Source: Candidatus Woesearchaeota archaeon CG10_big_fil_rev_8_21_14_0_10_45_16 | Lineage (GTDB): Archaea; Nanobdellota; Nanobdellia; Woesearchaeales; GW2011-AR9 | Direction: 5' to 3' | Assembly (NCBI GenBank): GCA_002762785.1 | Contig: PCXY01000005.1 | Coordinates: 62,001-126,000 of the forward strand | DNA: 64,000 nt | Part shown: in pieces, positions 43,058-50,974 of the stretch | Layout: every line of letters begins with the position of its first letter | How positions within the stretch are numbered: the first letter of the stretch is position 1 | The notes under the pieces: model-generated | What the model was told of the DNA's origin: nothing | What the model saw: the letters and a program-made list of their open reading frames with translations, nothing else | The model's database searches: none | Translations under genes and position numbers: made by a program

Positions 43058-44800
43058 TCACTCCACCGTCACCGATTTCGCCAGATTCCTTGGTTTATCA
43101 ATATCACAGCCTTTCAGATCGGCAATGTGATACGCCAGAAGCTGTAATGGGACTACTAGCATGAAAGGATAGAGGATATCATCGACTTTTGGTACATATA
43201 AGACATCATCACTGACGCTTTTGATACGCTCGTCGCCTTCCGTAGCGATAGAGATTATCCTTCCTTGACGAGCTTTTATCTCTTCGATATTGCTGATGGT
43301 CTTGGCATAGACCTGATCCTGCGGACACAACGCGACCGTCGGCATCTCATCGGAGACCAGGGCGATCGGACCGTGTTTCAGCTCGCCGGCAGCATAAGCT
43401 TCAGCATGGATATAAGAGATCTCTTTCAGCTTCAAGGCGCCTTCCAACGCTAAAGGGAAGTTGCGGTTCCTGCCGATATAGAGGAAATGAGGGTGATGAT
43501 AATATTTCTGAGCGATCTCTTTGACCTGCGGCTGCATCTCTAAAACTTTGGTGATCAAAGAGACCAATTGCTGAGGATCAAACGTCCGGTCAGCTAATGA
43601 ATATGCAACTTTATACAAAGTGACTAATTGCGACATGAACGCTTTAGTGCTGGCCACACCGATCTCCGGTCCAGCGCGGGTGTAGATCACCTGATCAACT
43701 TCCCGAGCGATGGTGCTGTCAACGACATTTATGAGACCAAGAGTCTTCACACCATGTTTCTTAGCTAACCTAACTGCCGCTAAAGTATCAGCAGTCTCGC
43801 CGCTCTGTGAAATAGCCACGACCAGATCGTCTTTCGACAACGGCGGCTCTTGATAACGGAACTCTGAAGCGATCTCGTTTATCACCGGGACATCTGCTAG
43901 TTTCTCGATAAGATATTTACCGACGTAGCCGGCATAACTAGCTGTACCGCAGGCCACGATGATGATCCTTGCCGGACGGACAGTGATAGAAACTGCTTGT
44001 TTCAATGAATCCTGCGCGACCTGAGGCTGTTCAAAGATCTCTTTCAGCATGAAATGTTTATACCCTTGTTTTTGGGCCTGTTCCAGATCCCAGTCTATTG
44101 TTTTAACCTGCAAAGGCAAAGGATTGCCCGCAAAATCTGAAACCTGGACATTGTCTTTGGTGATCCTAGCTAGAGAGAAATCATCAAGATACATGACTTT
44201 TTTTGTATGTTCAACGAAAGCGGAGACATCAGAACCGATGAAATTTTCGCCCTGTCCGATGCCGATGACCAAAGGGCTGCCGTTTCGCGCAACAATGATC
44301 TCGCGATCAACATTGTTTATCACACAGAAAGCATAGGCTCCCTGCAGATGCTTGACGACAGATCGTACAGCCTCCAGAAGGTCACCTTTAAAATTCTGCG
44401 AGGTCAGATGGACAATTACTTCCGAATCAGTATCAGAGCTGAAGACGACACCATCTCTTCGCAGCAGCTCTTTCAGTTCTAAGTAATTTTCGATGATGCC
44501 GTTATGGACGACCGCGAAACGCTTTGAAGCATCAAAAAAAGGATGAGCATTCCTTTGCGATGGTCCGCCATGAGTGCTCCAACGAGTATGAGAGATACCG
44601 AGAGTGCCGGGCATCTCTGCAAAATGACATTCAGAATCGACAGCGGCAACTTTTCCCGGACCTTTACGGATCTCCACACAATTGTCATGCTGGATAGCCA
44701 TGCCCACTGAATCGTAGCCCCGGTATTCCAGACGGCGCAATGCTTCCAAGAGGAGGGGACTCGCCTGTCTCAGGCCGATGTATCCTGCAATGCCGCACAT
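43058..44800 (-). CDS. glmS: Glutamine-fructose-6-phosphate aminotransferase
   Basis: 580 aa. The processed N-terminal Cys2 (MCGIAGYIG) is the glutaminase nucleophile, and HTRWSTHG, HNGIIEN and SDTDSEV follow in the class II amidotransferase domain. Two SIS domains carry ACGTASYAG, SQSGETADT, and GELKHGPIAL. The C-terminal end DKPRNLAKSVTVE is diagnostic. It makes glucosamine-6-phosphate, the first step to UDP-GlcNAc. It heads the operon with glmR, HAD and the nucleotidyltransferase. Confidence 0.97.
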   Translation of the reverse strand: MCGIAGYIGLRQASPLLLEALRRLEYRGYDSVGMAIQHDNCVEIRKGPGKVAAVDSECHFAEMPGTLGISHTRWSTHGGPSQRNAHPFFDASKRFAVVHNGIIENYLELKELLRRDGVVFSSDTDSEVIVHLTSQNFKGDLLEAVRSVVKHLQGAYAFCVINNVDREIIVARNGSPLVIGIGQGENFIGSDVSAFVEHTKKVMYLDDFSLARITKDNVQVSDFAGNPLPLQVKTIDWDLEQAQKQGYKHFMLKEIFEQPQVAQDSLKQAVSITVRPARIIIVACGTASYAGYVGKYLIEKLADVPVINEIASEFRYQEPPLSKDDLVVAISQSGETADTLAAVRLAKKHGVKTLGLINVVDSTIAREVDQVIYTRAGPEIGVASTKAFMSQLVTLYKVAYSLADRTFDPQQLVSLITKVLEMQPQVKEIAQKYYHHPHFLYIGRNRNFPLALEGALKLKEISYIHAEAYAAGELKHGPIALVSDEMPTVALCPQDQVYAKTISNIEEIKARQGRIISIATEGDERIKSVSDDVLYVPKVDDILYPFMLVVPLQLLAYHIADLKGCDIDKPRNLAKSVTVE

Positions 44801-44864
44801 AAGCAGGAGATAAAAGAAAACTGTTTAAGAAGGTTGTGAATGTTAAAGAAAGAAAAAGAGAGGA

Positions 44865-45464
44865 TCACTCCTCGATGAAATCTTCCATGGTGACTTTATT
44901 CTCTTCAGTAGCCAAACCTTTCTTCTGAAGGAATTCTTTGGCGACCAGGTAGAATACTAAGCCGACCGATTTCTTCCCTTTGTTATTGCAAGGGACGACC
45001 AGATCCAGCTTGTTGGATTGGTTGTTGGTATCGCAGAGAGCGATGACCGGAACACCCACCTTGTTGGCGTCATCAACGATGTTTCTGTCCGGCCAAGGAT
45101 CACAGACCATGACTAGTTTAGGTTCTGTAAACGTTTCCAGGTTTGGATTGGTCAGGATTCCCGGCGGATAACGGCCGGTGATAACATTGATACCAGTCAA
45201 CTTATGCAGCTGTTTTAGGGCTTTCCAGCCGTTTTCCCTTCTGCCGACGATCAAGATATCCTTCGCCTCATATTGGCAAAGAAAGTTGATAGCTAACCGC
45301 AACCGTTCGTCGATCTTCTTCAGGTTCAGGACGCTAAGCCCGTCAGGCCGGGTCTTGTAGATGAAGTCTTTCATGTACTTGGTCTTAAATTTAGTTCCGA
45401 TGTGGATACCCGATTTCAGGTACTCATTGGAATCGATCAATAACGTTTCTTGTTCTTCGGACAT
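44865..45464 (-). CDS. rps2: Ribosomal protein uS2
   Basis: 199 aa from the ATG at 45464, which has GGAG 9 nt upstream; the 45482 start is less likely. Family features are SGIHIGTKFKTKYMKDFI, VGRRENGWKAL, GRYPPGILTNP, VCDPWPDRNIVDDANKVG and PCNNKGKKSVGLVFYL. The short length and C-terminal acidic tail are archaeal. It is the only ribosomal gene in the window and has its own promoter with a leader of about 100 nt. Confidence 0.96.
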   Translation of the reverse strand: MSEEQETLLIDSNEYLKSGIHIGTKFKTKYMKDFIYKTRPDGLSVLNLKKIDERLRLAINFLCQYEAKDILIVGRRENGWKALKQLHKLTGINVITGRYPPGILTNPNLETFTEPKLVMVCDPWPDRNIVDDANKVGVPVIALCDTNNQSNKLDLVVPCNNKGKKSVGLVFYLVAKEFLQKKGLATEENKVTMEDFIEE

Positions 45465-45596
45465 TTTTCTTTCTCCGGGCAATAGTAGTCAGAAATCATC
45501 TCTGACTGCGATTTTTTTTGCCTCACGCAGCTTCCCATACCCTACGACGGGCAGGTCTTGGCTATGAGATGTTGATTAAGATGCTGATTTATAAAG
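45465..45596 (-). promoter_or_regulatory. Promoter and hairpin leader of rps2
   Basis: A minus-strand TATA (45588-45596, TTTATAAAT-like) predicts transcription from near 45566. The leader contains the stem CTGCG/CGCAG (45506-45510 with 45526-45530) and AGTCAGA/TCTGACT (45487-45493 with 45501-45507), which overlap by two bases and so compete at their edge. Such paired hairpins just before a ribosomal protein gene could be an autoregulatory site. The rest of the 177-bp gap holds the divergent promoter (GATTTAAAAG, 45628-45637). Confidence 0.45.
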
Positions 45597-45659
45597 ATTT
45601 CTGAAAAAAGTAGATGTACTGAAAAAGATTTAAAAGATATCGCTCCAAATAAAGACCTG

Positions 45660-46064
45660 ATGAAAGAGATATTAAAAGGACTTGGCCTTGTTGCTCTCTC
45701 TTTGGAGATATGGTACGCAAGTGACTGCTATCAGAAGAGAGACATAGAAACCAGACCGGATGATTCTGGAGCAACCTGTTATTCATTTGAAAGAGGAGAT
45801 GATTTTTGGACCCGCTACGAAGTGTGTGTAGAGAATACTGTTGCAGATTTTATGATCCAGAGGGTTAGCTGGTCGGATTGTTGTTATTTTGGCCGCGTGG
45901 ATCTTAACACGTCTGCAATCAGTGATGTAGAATACAGTCCGATGAACTTCTGGAACGAGTGTAAGCTTGACAAAATTGAAATTGCCAACGATAAACAGAG
46001 AGAAATAGCAAAAAAAGAGGTGCTTTTTGCGCTTCAAAATTTTCGTGATCAGGGAAAACTATAA
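45660..46064 (+). CDS. Hypothetical exported or anchored protein with several Cys
   Basis: 134 aa. A weak hydrophobic N-terminus (ILKGLGLVALSLEIWYA) may be a signal. Six Cys follow (DCYQK, ATCYS, EVCVEN, SDCCYF, ECKLD), suggesting disulfides or metal. GATTTAAAAGA is centred 26 nt upstream, so the mRNA is leaderless. No family is recognised, and its codon use is more AT-rich than the neighbours. Confidence 0.6.
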   Translation: MKEILKGLGLVALSLEIWYASDCYQKRDIETRPDDSGATCYSFERGDDFWTRYEVCVENTVADFMIQRVSWSDCCYFGRVDLNTSAISDVEYSPMNFWNECKLDKIEIANDKQREIAKKEVLFALQNFRDQGKL

Positions 46065-46080
46065 ACGACCATTAAGCCAT

Positions 46081-46755
46081 TCACCCTTCTACTTCCTCCA
46101 TGCCGTTCTGCACTATCCTAAATCTTGCTTCGATACCTTCCGGGAGAGACCGGTGCTTCCTGAGGATCAGACCCCGGCAGTTGACAAATTTCTGCAGCTC
46201 CAATAAGCATTTAGACCCATATTTCAGAAGATCGCCGCCGACCATCCTGATTTCCTTGCTATTGAAATCAACGTAGACCTGGTTGGTGATCAATACCGGG
46301 ATGTTCCTGGTCCTCGCAATTTCCACCAGATAAGCGATCTGCCTTCCCAAAGCAGAATTTACTTCAAAGACTTCGTCACTTCTGCCTAATTCCAGACGAT
46401 ACAACATGGAGATGGAATCGATGACGATAAGACCGACAGAATCGTTGACCATGTTCCGCATCGTCTCGAAGATCTCTTTCTGCTGTGAAAAATTGACCGG
46501 AGAGAAGAAGAACAATCTCTGGATGACATCGTCAAAATTAGAGGTAAGCTGTTTGATCCTTTCGATAGCAATACCACCCTCTGTATCCATGAACAAGACT
46601 TTCTTCCCTTTTTCAGCCATGGTCACGGCAGCTATAAGACAAAGATTGGTCTTGCCAGAACCGGAAGGGCCGTAGACTGTCGTGATGATGTTATCATCAT
46701 ACCCGCCGTCCAGAAAGGAGTCCAAGAATGCTGCCCCTGAAGAAACTTTTCCCAT
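46081..46755 (-). CDS. radB: DNA repair protein RadB
   Basis: 224 aa RecA-type ATPase: Walker A GPSGSGKTN (residues 29-37), Walker B LIVIDSIS, and a final strand region VNCRGLILRKHRSLPEGIEARF. It has no N-terminal HhH domain, separating it from RadA. RadB acts as a recombination accessory factor. TATA on the minus strand (CTTTATATC, 46778-46786) is 27 nt before the ATG. A MITE-like element has inserted directly upstream of that box. Confidence 0.9.
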   Translation of the reverse strand: MGKVSSGAAFLDSFLDGGYDDNIITTVYGPSGSGKTNLCLIAAVTMAEKGKKVLFMDTEGGIAIERIKQLTSNFDDVIQRLFFFSPVNFSQQKEIFETMRNMVNDSVGLIVIDSISMLYRLELGRSDEVFEVNSALGRQIAYLVEIARTRNIPVLITNQVYVDFNSKEIRMVGGDLLKYGSKCLLELQKFVNCRGLILRKHRSLPEGIEARFRIVQNGMEEVEG

Positions 46756-46777
46756 GCATTTTCAGGAATGGTGATGA

Positions 46778-46786
46778 GATATAAAG
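46778..46786 (-). promoter_or_regulatory. TATA box of radB
   Basis: CTTTATATC on the minus strand is 27 nt from the radB ATG, typical for a leaderless gene. The target duplication of the adjacent repeat element begins 6 bp further upstream (46792), in the position of the BRE, so insertion may have altered promoter strength. Confidence 0.55.
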
Positions 46787-46791
46787 ATTTC

Positions 46792-47006
46792 GAGGTTTGA
46801 GGCTTTTATGAAATCCTCCCTTACAGTAAAAAAGCCAGAAAGTTCAGCATTTTACTACTAGTGTGGTGTTGCTTCATTTCCTGGCTTTTTTCTGTCACAG
46901 AAATTCGCCAATAAAAAGCGAATTTCTCATGACTCCAGGGACGAGAACCGTATACTTTGTATACGAACCTCATCTCCTCGAGGATTTCATATTAGCCGAG
47001 GTTTGA
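46792..47006. mobile_element. MITE-like element 1 with 9-bp target duplication
   Basis: The element spans 46801-46997 (197 bp). Its ends GGCTTTTATGAAATCCTC and (inverted) GGCTAATATGAAATCCTC match at 16 of 18 positions. It is flanked by GAGGTTTGA at 46792-46800 and 46998-47006. The interior has three stems: AAAAAAGCCAG/CTGGCTTTTTT, GAAATTCGC/GCGAATTTC, and a near-palindrome around GTATACTTTGTATAC (46951-46965). No gene is encoded. A second copy in inverse orientation lies 271 bp further on. Confidence 0.8.
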
Positions 47007-47014
47007 AAGAAGTC

Positions 47015-47209
47015 TTACTTTCTTCCTTCCTTCATCTTCAGCATGGTCTGCGCCAGCTGGTCCAGCAATAAAGCCATCTTTCGGGATTTGTTCATCTGGC
47101 TCATCAGCAGACCGATGACTACCAGCGATTCGATCAGAAGGATAAAGACAATGATGGCAAAGACCAGCACGATCTCGACCAAAGGAACATCTACCCCAAA
47201 GACTATCAT
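47015..47209 (-). CDS. Small membrane protein
   Basis: 64 aa. One long hydrophobic segment (residues 10-36) is followed by a charged helix (MNKSRKMALLLDQLAQTMLKMKEGRK). It lies between two MITE-like elements at the distal end of the VirB-like operon. An AGGT precedes the start by 6 nt. It could be an accessory subunit of that machine or unrelated. No family recognised. Confidence 0.6.
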   Translation of the reverse strand: MIVFGVDVPLVEIVLVFAIIVFILLIESLVVIGLLMSQMNKSRKMALLLDQLAQTMLKMKEGRK

Positions 47210-47268
47210 ATCATTACCTCTTTTAGGATAAGGATGAATTTAGGGTTTTTAAAGGTTTCCTAAAGCCT

Positions 47269-47412
47269 GGCTAATATGAAATCCTCTCCTACTCCAGAGA
47301 CGAGAACCGTACACTTCGTATACGAACCTCGTCTCTTCCGTCTGGCCCTGCCATGATTGACTACGTCAATCCTGTCAATCACGGCACAGACGGTGAGGAT
47401 TTCACAAAAGCC
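47269..47412. mobile_element. MITE-like element 2, related to element 1
   Basis: 144 bp with ends GGCTAATATGAAATCCTC and (inverted) GGCTTTTGTGAAATCCTC, the same two end types as element 1 in opposite order. It shares the near-palindromic core GACGAGAACCGTA...TACGAACCTCGTC. Its right half has CCGTCTG/CAGACGG and GATTGAC/GTCAATC stems not seen in element 1. The flanks CTAAAGCCT and CTAGATATC are not a clear target duplication, so it may be older or rearranged. Confidence 0.7.
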
Positions 47413-47453
47413 CTAGATATCCTCTAGCCTCACTAAACGCAGTGGGACTGCCA

Positions 47454-49388
47454 TCAAACAGCTTCCTGCGGGTTCGTCGTGATCAAGGCATGCGTCTTCT
47501 TGTCAACTTTGATCATGATCTTATGGTGCCGTTTCTCCCAGATCAGGACGCCTTCCCCCGGCCTGGCCGTGGTGATGATCTCTTTCTCTGTATCATTAAG
47601 ACCGAACAACCTGCAAGTTTCGTCAGCGATGATGCCCTCAGTCTTGAAGATATATGCAAAAGCGGAGTTGGCCAGATAGGCTTTCCCTTCCTGACAGTCT
47701 TGTAATTCAGCCACGCTCTGGGTGACCAGGATCAATGAACCGTTGCTCTTCCTGAAAGTCCTGGCGAAACCTTCGATATAGGAAGCTTCATGCTTGTTCT
47801 TCAACACCCTCCAGGCCTCGTCCAGCACCAGGATCTTCTTTTTCTTGTCCTCTAAAAAGCGAGTCTTGATGAATTCCAGCAAGACCATCATCAGCACCGG
47901 GCGGATCTCTTCCGGCATCGACTTGAACTCGATAACATTAAACTGGGCTTTAGGATTGATGTTCTCTCCAGAAGTGTCCATGAACTTGAAGATGCCTTTG
48001 GTGTATCGCGACAGCTTGCTGATCATGTCTTCATAATCAGCTTTCTGCTTGTAATCCTTGCAGCTTTTCTTCATATGTTCCATCATCTTATACAAGTCAC
48101 TCAGTCGCGGCGGCGTCTTGTTCCAGGATTCAGTCTTGTCTTCAGTGATGCCTTTCTTCTTGTAAGTCTCCATCACCGCTTTTTCCAGCAATGGTTTCTG
48201 AGAGGTAGTCAGACCACCAAGCAGCACATGAAATATCCTTGGTATGGAAGTTAACTTATCAGCCAATGGTGAACCCATCAAAGCCAGGACGTTAGGGATC
48301 TTCTTAGAACTGCGGCTGAGCCGGATCACCTGAGAATCTTTGATATTGTCGCACATCTTGGTATACTCATCTTCAGGATCGAGGATGAAGACCCGCGACT
48401 GATGGATCATCGAATCGTTAAGGATCAACGCTTTGGTCGCATAACTCTTCCCGGACCCAGTAGCGCCGATGACCGTGCCGACGTATTTCGGCAGTTTCCA
48501 GATAGATTTGGCGATCGGGATGCCGTTGTTGTTGAAACCTAATAGTACACCATCTTCCTCATCGATATCATAGAAGCTTGATGAAAAAGGAAAGGAAGCG
48601 GCAGCAGCCGGACCAGGGACGAAAATCTCTCTGCTGGTAAGATGTTTCCGGCCGGCAGGGATGATCGATTTCAACAGCTGCTCGTTATATTTTGCCGTGT
48701 ACTTGGTCTCGATCCCCTGTGAATGCAGATCAGCAGTGATCTTCGATGCTAATAAAGACACCTCTTCATCATTCTGACCTTTGGCAGCCACATGCAAAGA
48801 CATCTTGAACAGCTTGTACTGACCGCTGAGGATCTGTTTCAACTGTGATGTAAGCTGGTCTTTCCTTGCTTTTAATGAGGGATTGGTGACGCCACGTTGG
48901 GAATATTTGTAAAGATCATTTTCAACTTTACGAAGCTGCTGGTTAAGGTAGATCTCAATTGCTCGGACTGAGCTTGGTTCGATGAAGATGCTAAAATCAA
49001 GGTTGCGCTTCTCTTGGGTCAGATGGCCCAGCCAGTTCTCACCGACCGTGGCGGGAAATCCAGAAGCGACAATACCCTTGTACAATTGATTGCCGACCTG
49101 GATGGTATCTTCTTCTGTATTGATGTAATCAGGACGGATCAATAAGTCTAAGAGCTCAGAATCTTTGACTTCTTTTTCAGGCTTGCTCTTCTCAGTAAAT
49201 TCGATCATGTCTTCATTGATGACATAGTTCAAAGCCAGCAATTTCTGGCGGATGTAACCTATGTCCTCGCGACTGAGTCTCTCTGTCAGCAGATTAAACT
49301 CGCCCGGCAGCATGATCTTTTTTCTCTGTAAAATATTGATGATCTTGTCAAAAGCAAAATCGGCTTCAGTCCTACTGTTGGTAACCAT
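47454..49388 (-). CDS. VirB4/TraC-type ATPase
   Basis: 644 aa. The first 270 residues match the second half of a VirB4/TraC N-terminal domain. The motor domain has Walker A GATGSGKS, FILDPEDEYTK, a Walker B strand KKILVLDEAW and TQSVAEL, all standard for VirB4. These hexameric ATPases power pilus assembly and substrate transfer in type IV secretion. GGAGGGAG precedes the ATG. It overlaps the upstream TraC-N-like gene by 17 bp and is the last gene of the operon. Confidence 0.9.
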   Translation of the reverse strand: MVTNSRTEADFAFDKIINILQRKKIMLPGEFNLLTERLSREDIGYIRQKLLALNYVINEDMIEFTEKSKPEKEVKDSELLDLLIRPDYINTEEDTIQVGNQLYKGIVASGFPATVGENWLGHLTQEKRNLDFSIFIEPSSVRAIEIYLNQQLRKVENDLYKYSQRGVTNPSLKARKDQLTSQLKQILSGQYKLFKMSLHVAAKGQNDEEVSLLASKITADLHSQGIETKYTAKYNEQLLKSIIPAGRKHLTSREIFVPGPAAAASFPFSSSFYDIDEEDGVLLGFNNNGIPIAKSIWKLPKYVGTVIGATGSGKSYATKALILNDSMIHQSRVFILDPEDEYTKMCDNIKDSQVIRLSRSSKKIPNVLALMGSPLADKLTSIPRIFHVLLGGLTTSQKPLLEKAVMETYKKKGITEDKTESWNKTPPRLSDLYKMMEHMKKSCKDYKQKADYEDMISKLSRYTKGIFKFMDTSGENINPKAQFNVIEFKSMPEEIRPVLMMVLLEFIKTRFLEDKKKKILVLDEAWRVLKNKHEASYIEGFARTFRKSNGSLILVTQSVAELQDCQEGKAYLANSAFAYIFKTEGIIADETCRLFGLNDTEKEIITTARPGEGVLIWEKRHHKIMIKVDKKTHALITTNPQEAV

Positions 49389-50022
49389 GTGTGTCTCCCT
49401 CCTTCCATTTCAGGTAACTGCTCTCGATCGTCTCATAATATCCTTTATCGTGATAAAATGAGAAAAGATAATAGGAAGAATATAGGTTGACCAGCTGGGC
49501 GTCATCTAAGAGCTTGCTGTCAAAACCCATCTGATCAAGGTTTTTCTTGGCGGCCATCATCCTCTTCTTAAGTTCCTGTAAGCGCGGCTGGCTGTTGAAC
49601 AGTCTCTTTCTCTGCCAAAAACGGCGATAGTATGGCTGCAGATGGACCGTCACGTAATATAACCTCTGCGCTGTGGCGTTGTCGAATATGAAACGTTCGA
49701 ACCAATCGAAGAACCGTTTAGACTCTAAGATCTTCTCTCGATTCTTCTCTTTAGACAGAAGCAGCTCACGTTCAACCTTGGCGCGGAACGCCAGCAGCCT
49801 TTTGTCCAGGTCATAGTTGACGCTCCTGGCGCAGATCTGGATCGGATAATCTAAAGATGTCAACCACTGATGGAACTGTTTCATATTCTTCCGCAGCTCT
49901 TCAGCAGTCTTGCTTTTCTCAAGCGGAATGCTGACTGCCAAAACGCAGCAGAAACTGCCATCCTTGAAGACGATGGTGTCGTCTTTAACTTCCTGTATGT
50001 CCAATCGGTTGAATTGTTTCAT
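49372..50022 (-). CDS. TraC/VirB4 N-terminal-like protein
   Basis: 216 aa with no ATPase motifs. Its body (IQEVKDDTIVFKDGSFCCVLAV, WLTSLDYPIQICARSVNYDL) aligns by eye with residues 90-200 of the preceding operon gene. Full VirB4 proteins begin with this same domain before the ATPase part. So the N-terminal domain is made as a separate protein here, with the remainder in the next gene. It overlaps both neighbours (38 bp and 17 bp). A structural subunit of the membrane complex is the simplest role. Confidence 0.75.
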   Translation of the reverse strand: MKQFNRLDIQEVKDDTIVFKDGSFCCVLAVSIPLEKSKTAEELRKNMKQFHQWLTSLDYPIQICARSVNYDLDKRLLAFRAKVERELLLSKEKNREKILESKRFFDWFERFIFDNATAQRLYYVTVHLQPYYRRFWQRKRLFNSQPRLQELKKRMMAAKKNLDQMGFDSKLLDDAQLVNLYSSYYLFSFYHDKGYYETIESSYLKWKEGDTHGYQQ

Positions 50023-50974
50023 GGCCTATCTTTTTTGTATCGTTCTCGACTGCCGGCGGCATCTCTTCCTGGAGCAGCTCATCCATCCAGGTAAGGGGAG
50101 AAAGCACCGTCTTGTTGATGACACTCTCGTTGCGGAAATAGGAGGCATATAGCCCTAAGAGCTCGTCAGTTTTAAGTCTTTTTGCCGTTAATGAACAGCG
50201 CTCCATCATCTCGCTGCAGTTGATAAGGTTGTTCTGGAGCTGGATCTTGTATCTTGAAAGATCGTCCTTTGACAGCTCTGAATCATAGTTGCCAGTGACG
50301 ATGCTTTTCAGTTCTGCCAGCAGGGAACGCCGCCGCATCTCGATCTTCTGCGGGATGATGACATAAAATCTTCTGTCACGGATGTTGTTTTTGCCCATCT
50401 CTTCTTTCATCCATTCCCGGAAATGATTAGCGCGCTGGTTGTCATCTTTGGTAGCTTTCTTCTCGATCGAGTTCAGCCAGGAATCAAGGCTGATGTTCAC
50501 CGACCTTGACAAGATCTGCACGTAATAATCGATGCTTCGCAGCCAGTTACGGTACGCGGTCATCACCTGCGTCTTCTGTTCTGGACTAAGCATGAAGAAA
50601 TCGACAGGGGTCACTTCCAAGATGCCAAGGATGTTGCCGTTCTTGAGGATGACAATATCGTCCCGGATGTCCTCAACGTCGATGAATGAAGAGATGTTGG
50701 TGTCAAAGTAGCTAGCTTTATAGAGGCTGCGGCGGAGGTTGAACTGGGCTTTGATCTTTTCGTCGAGCTGCAGGAAAACAAACAGGAAGCCCAGTATCAG
50801 GAACGGTAGGATGATGGCAAAGACGATCAGCTGGTTCATCTTCTCAGCCAGTGACATATAGAGGATAAGGGTGCCGCCGATGAAACCAAGAGCGTAAAGG
50901 AACTGCTTCAAGCTCAGACCGAAGAGAAACTCTTCGGCGTACTTGGTCAGGTTGCGGGGGATCTCGTAGCTCAT
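49985..50974 (-). CDS. PrgI-like membrane protein fused to TraC/VirB4 N-terminal-like domain
   Basis: 329 aa from the ATG at 50974 (GAGGAGG 10 nt before it). Residues 1-75 have the PrgI/VirB3 plan: a cytoplasmic start YEIPRNLTKYAEEFLFGLSLKQ and two close membrane helices. The second part is a paralogue of the 216-aa protein encoded next (VEDIRDDIVILKNGNILGILEV, WLRSIDYYVQILSRSVNIS). VirB3-VirB4 fusions are known; here VirB3-like is fused to the N-terminal domain only. It overlaps the VirB6-like gene by four bases. Confidence 0.78.
   Translation of the reverse strand: MSYEIPRNLTKYAEEFLFGLSLKQFLYALGFIGGTLILYMSLAEKMNQLIVFAIILPFLILGFLFVFLQLDEKIKAQFNLRRSLYKASYFDTNISSFIDVEDIRDDIVILKNGNILGILEVTPVDFFMLSPEQKTQVMTAYRNWLRSIDYYVQILSRSVNISLDSWLNSIEKKATKDDNQRANHFREWMKEEMGKNNIRDRRFYVIIPQKIEMRRRSLLAELKSIVTGNYDSELSKDDLSRYKIQLQNNLINCSEMMERCSLTAKRLKTDELLGLYASYFRNESVINKTVLSPLTWMDELLQEEMPPAVENDTKKIGHETIQPIGHTGS

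Noticed and set aside
46792-47412. CRISPR or a classical insertion sequence
   Set aside because: Only two copies with inverted ends, no spacer pattern and no transposase frame.
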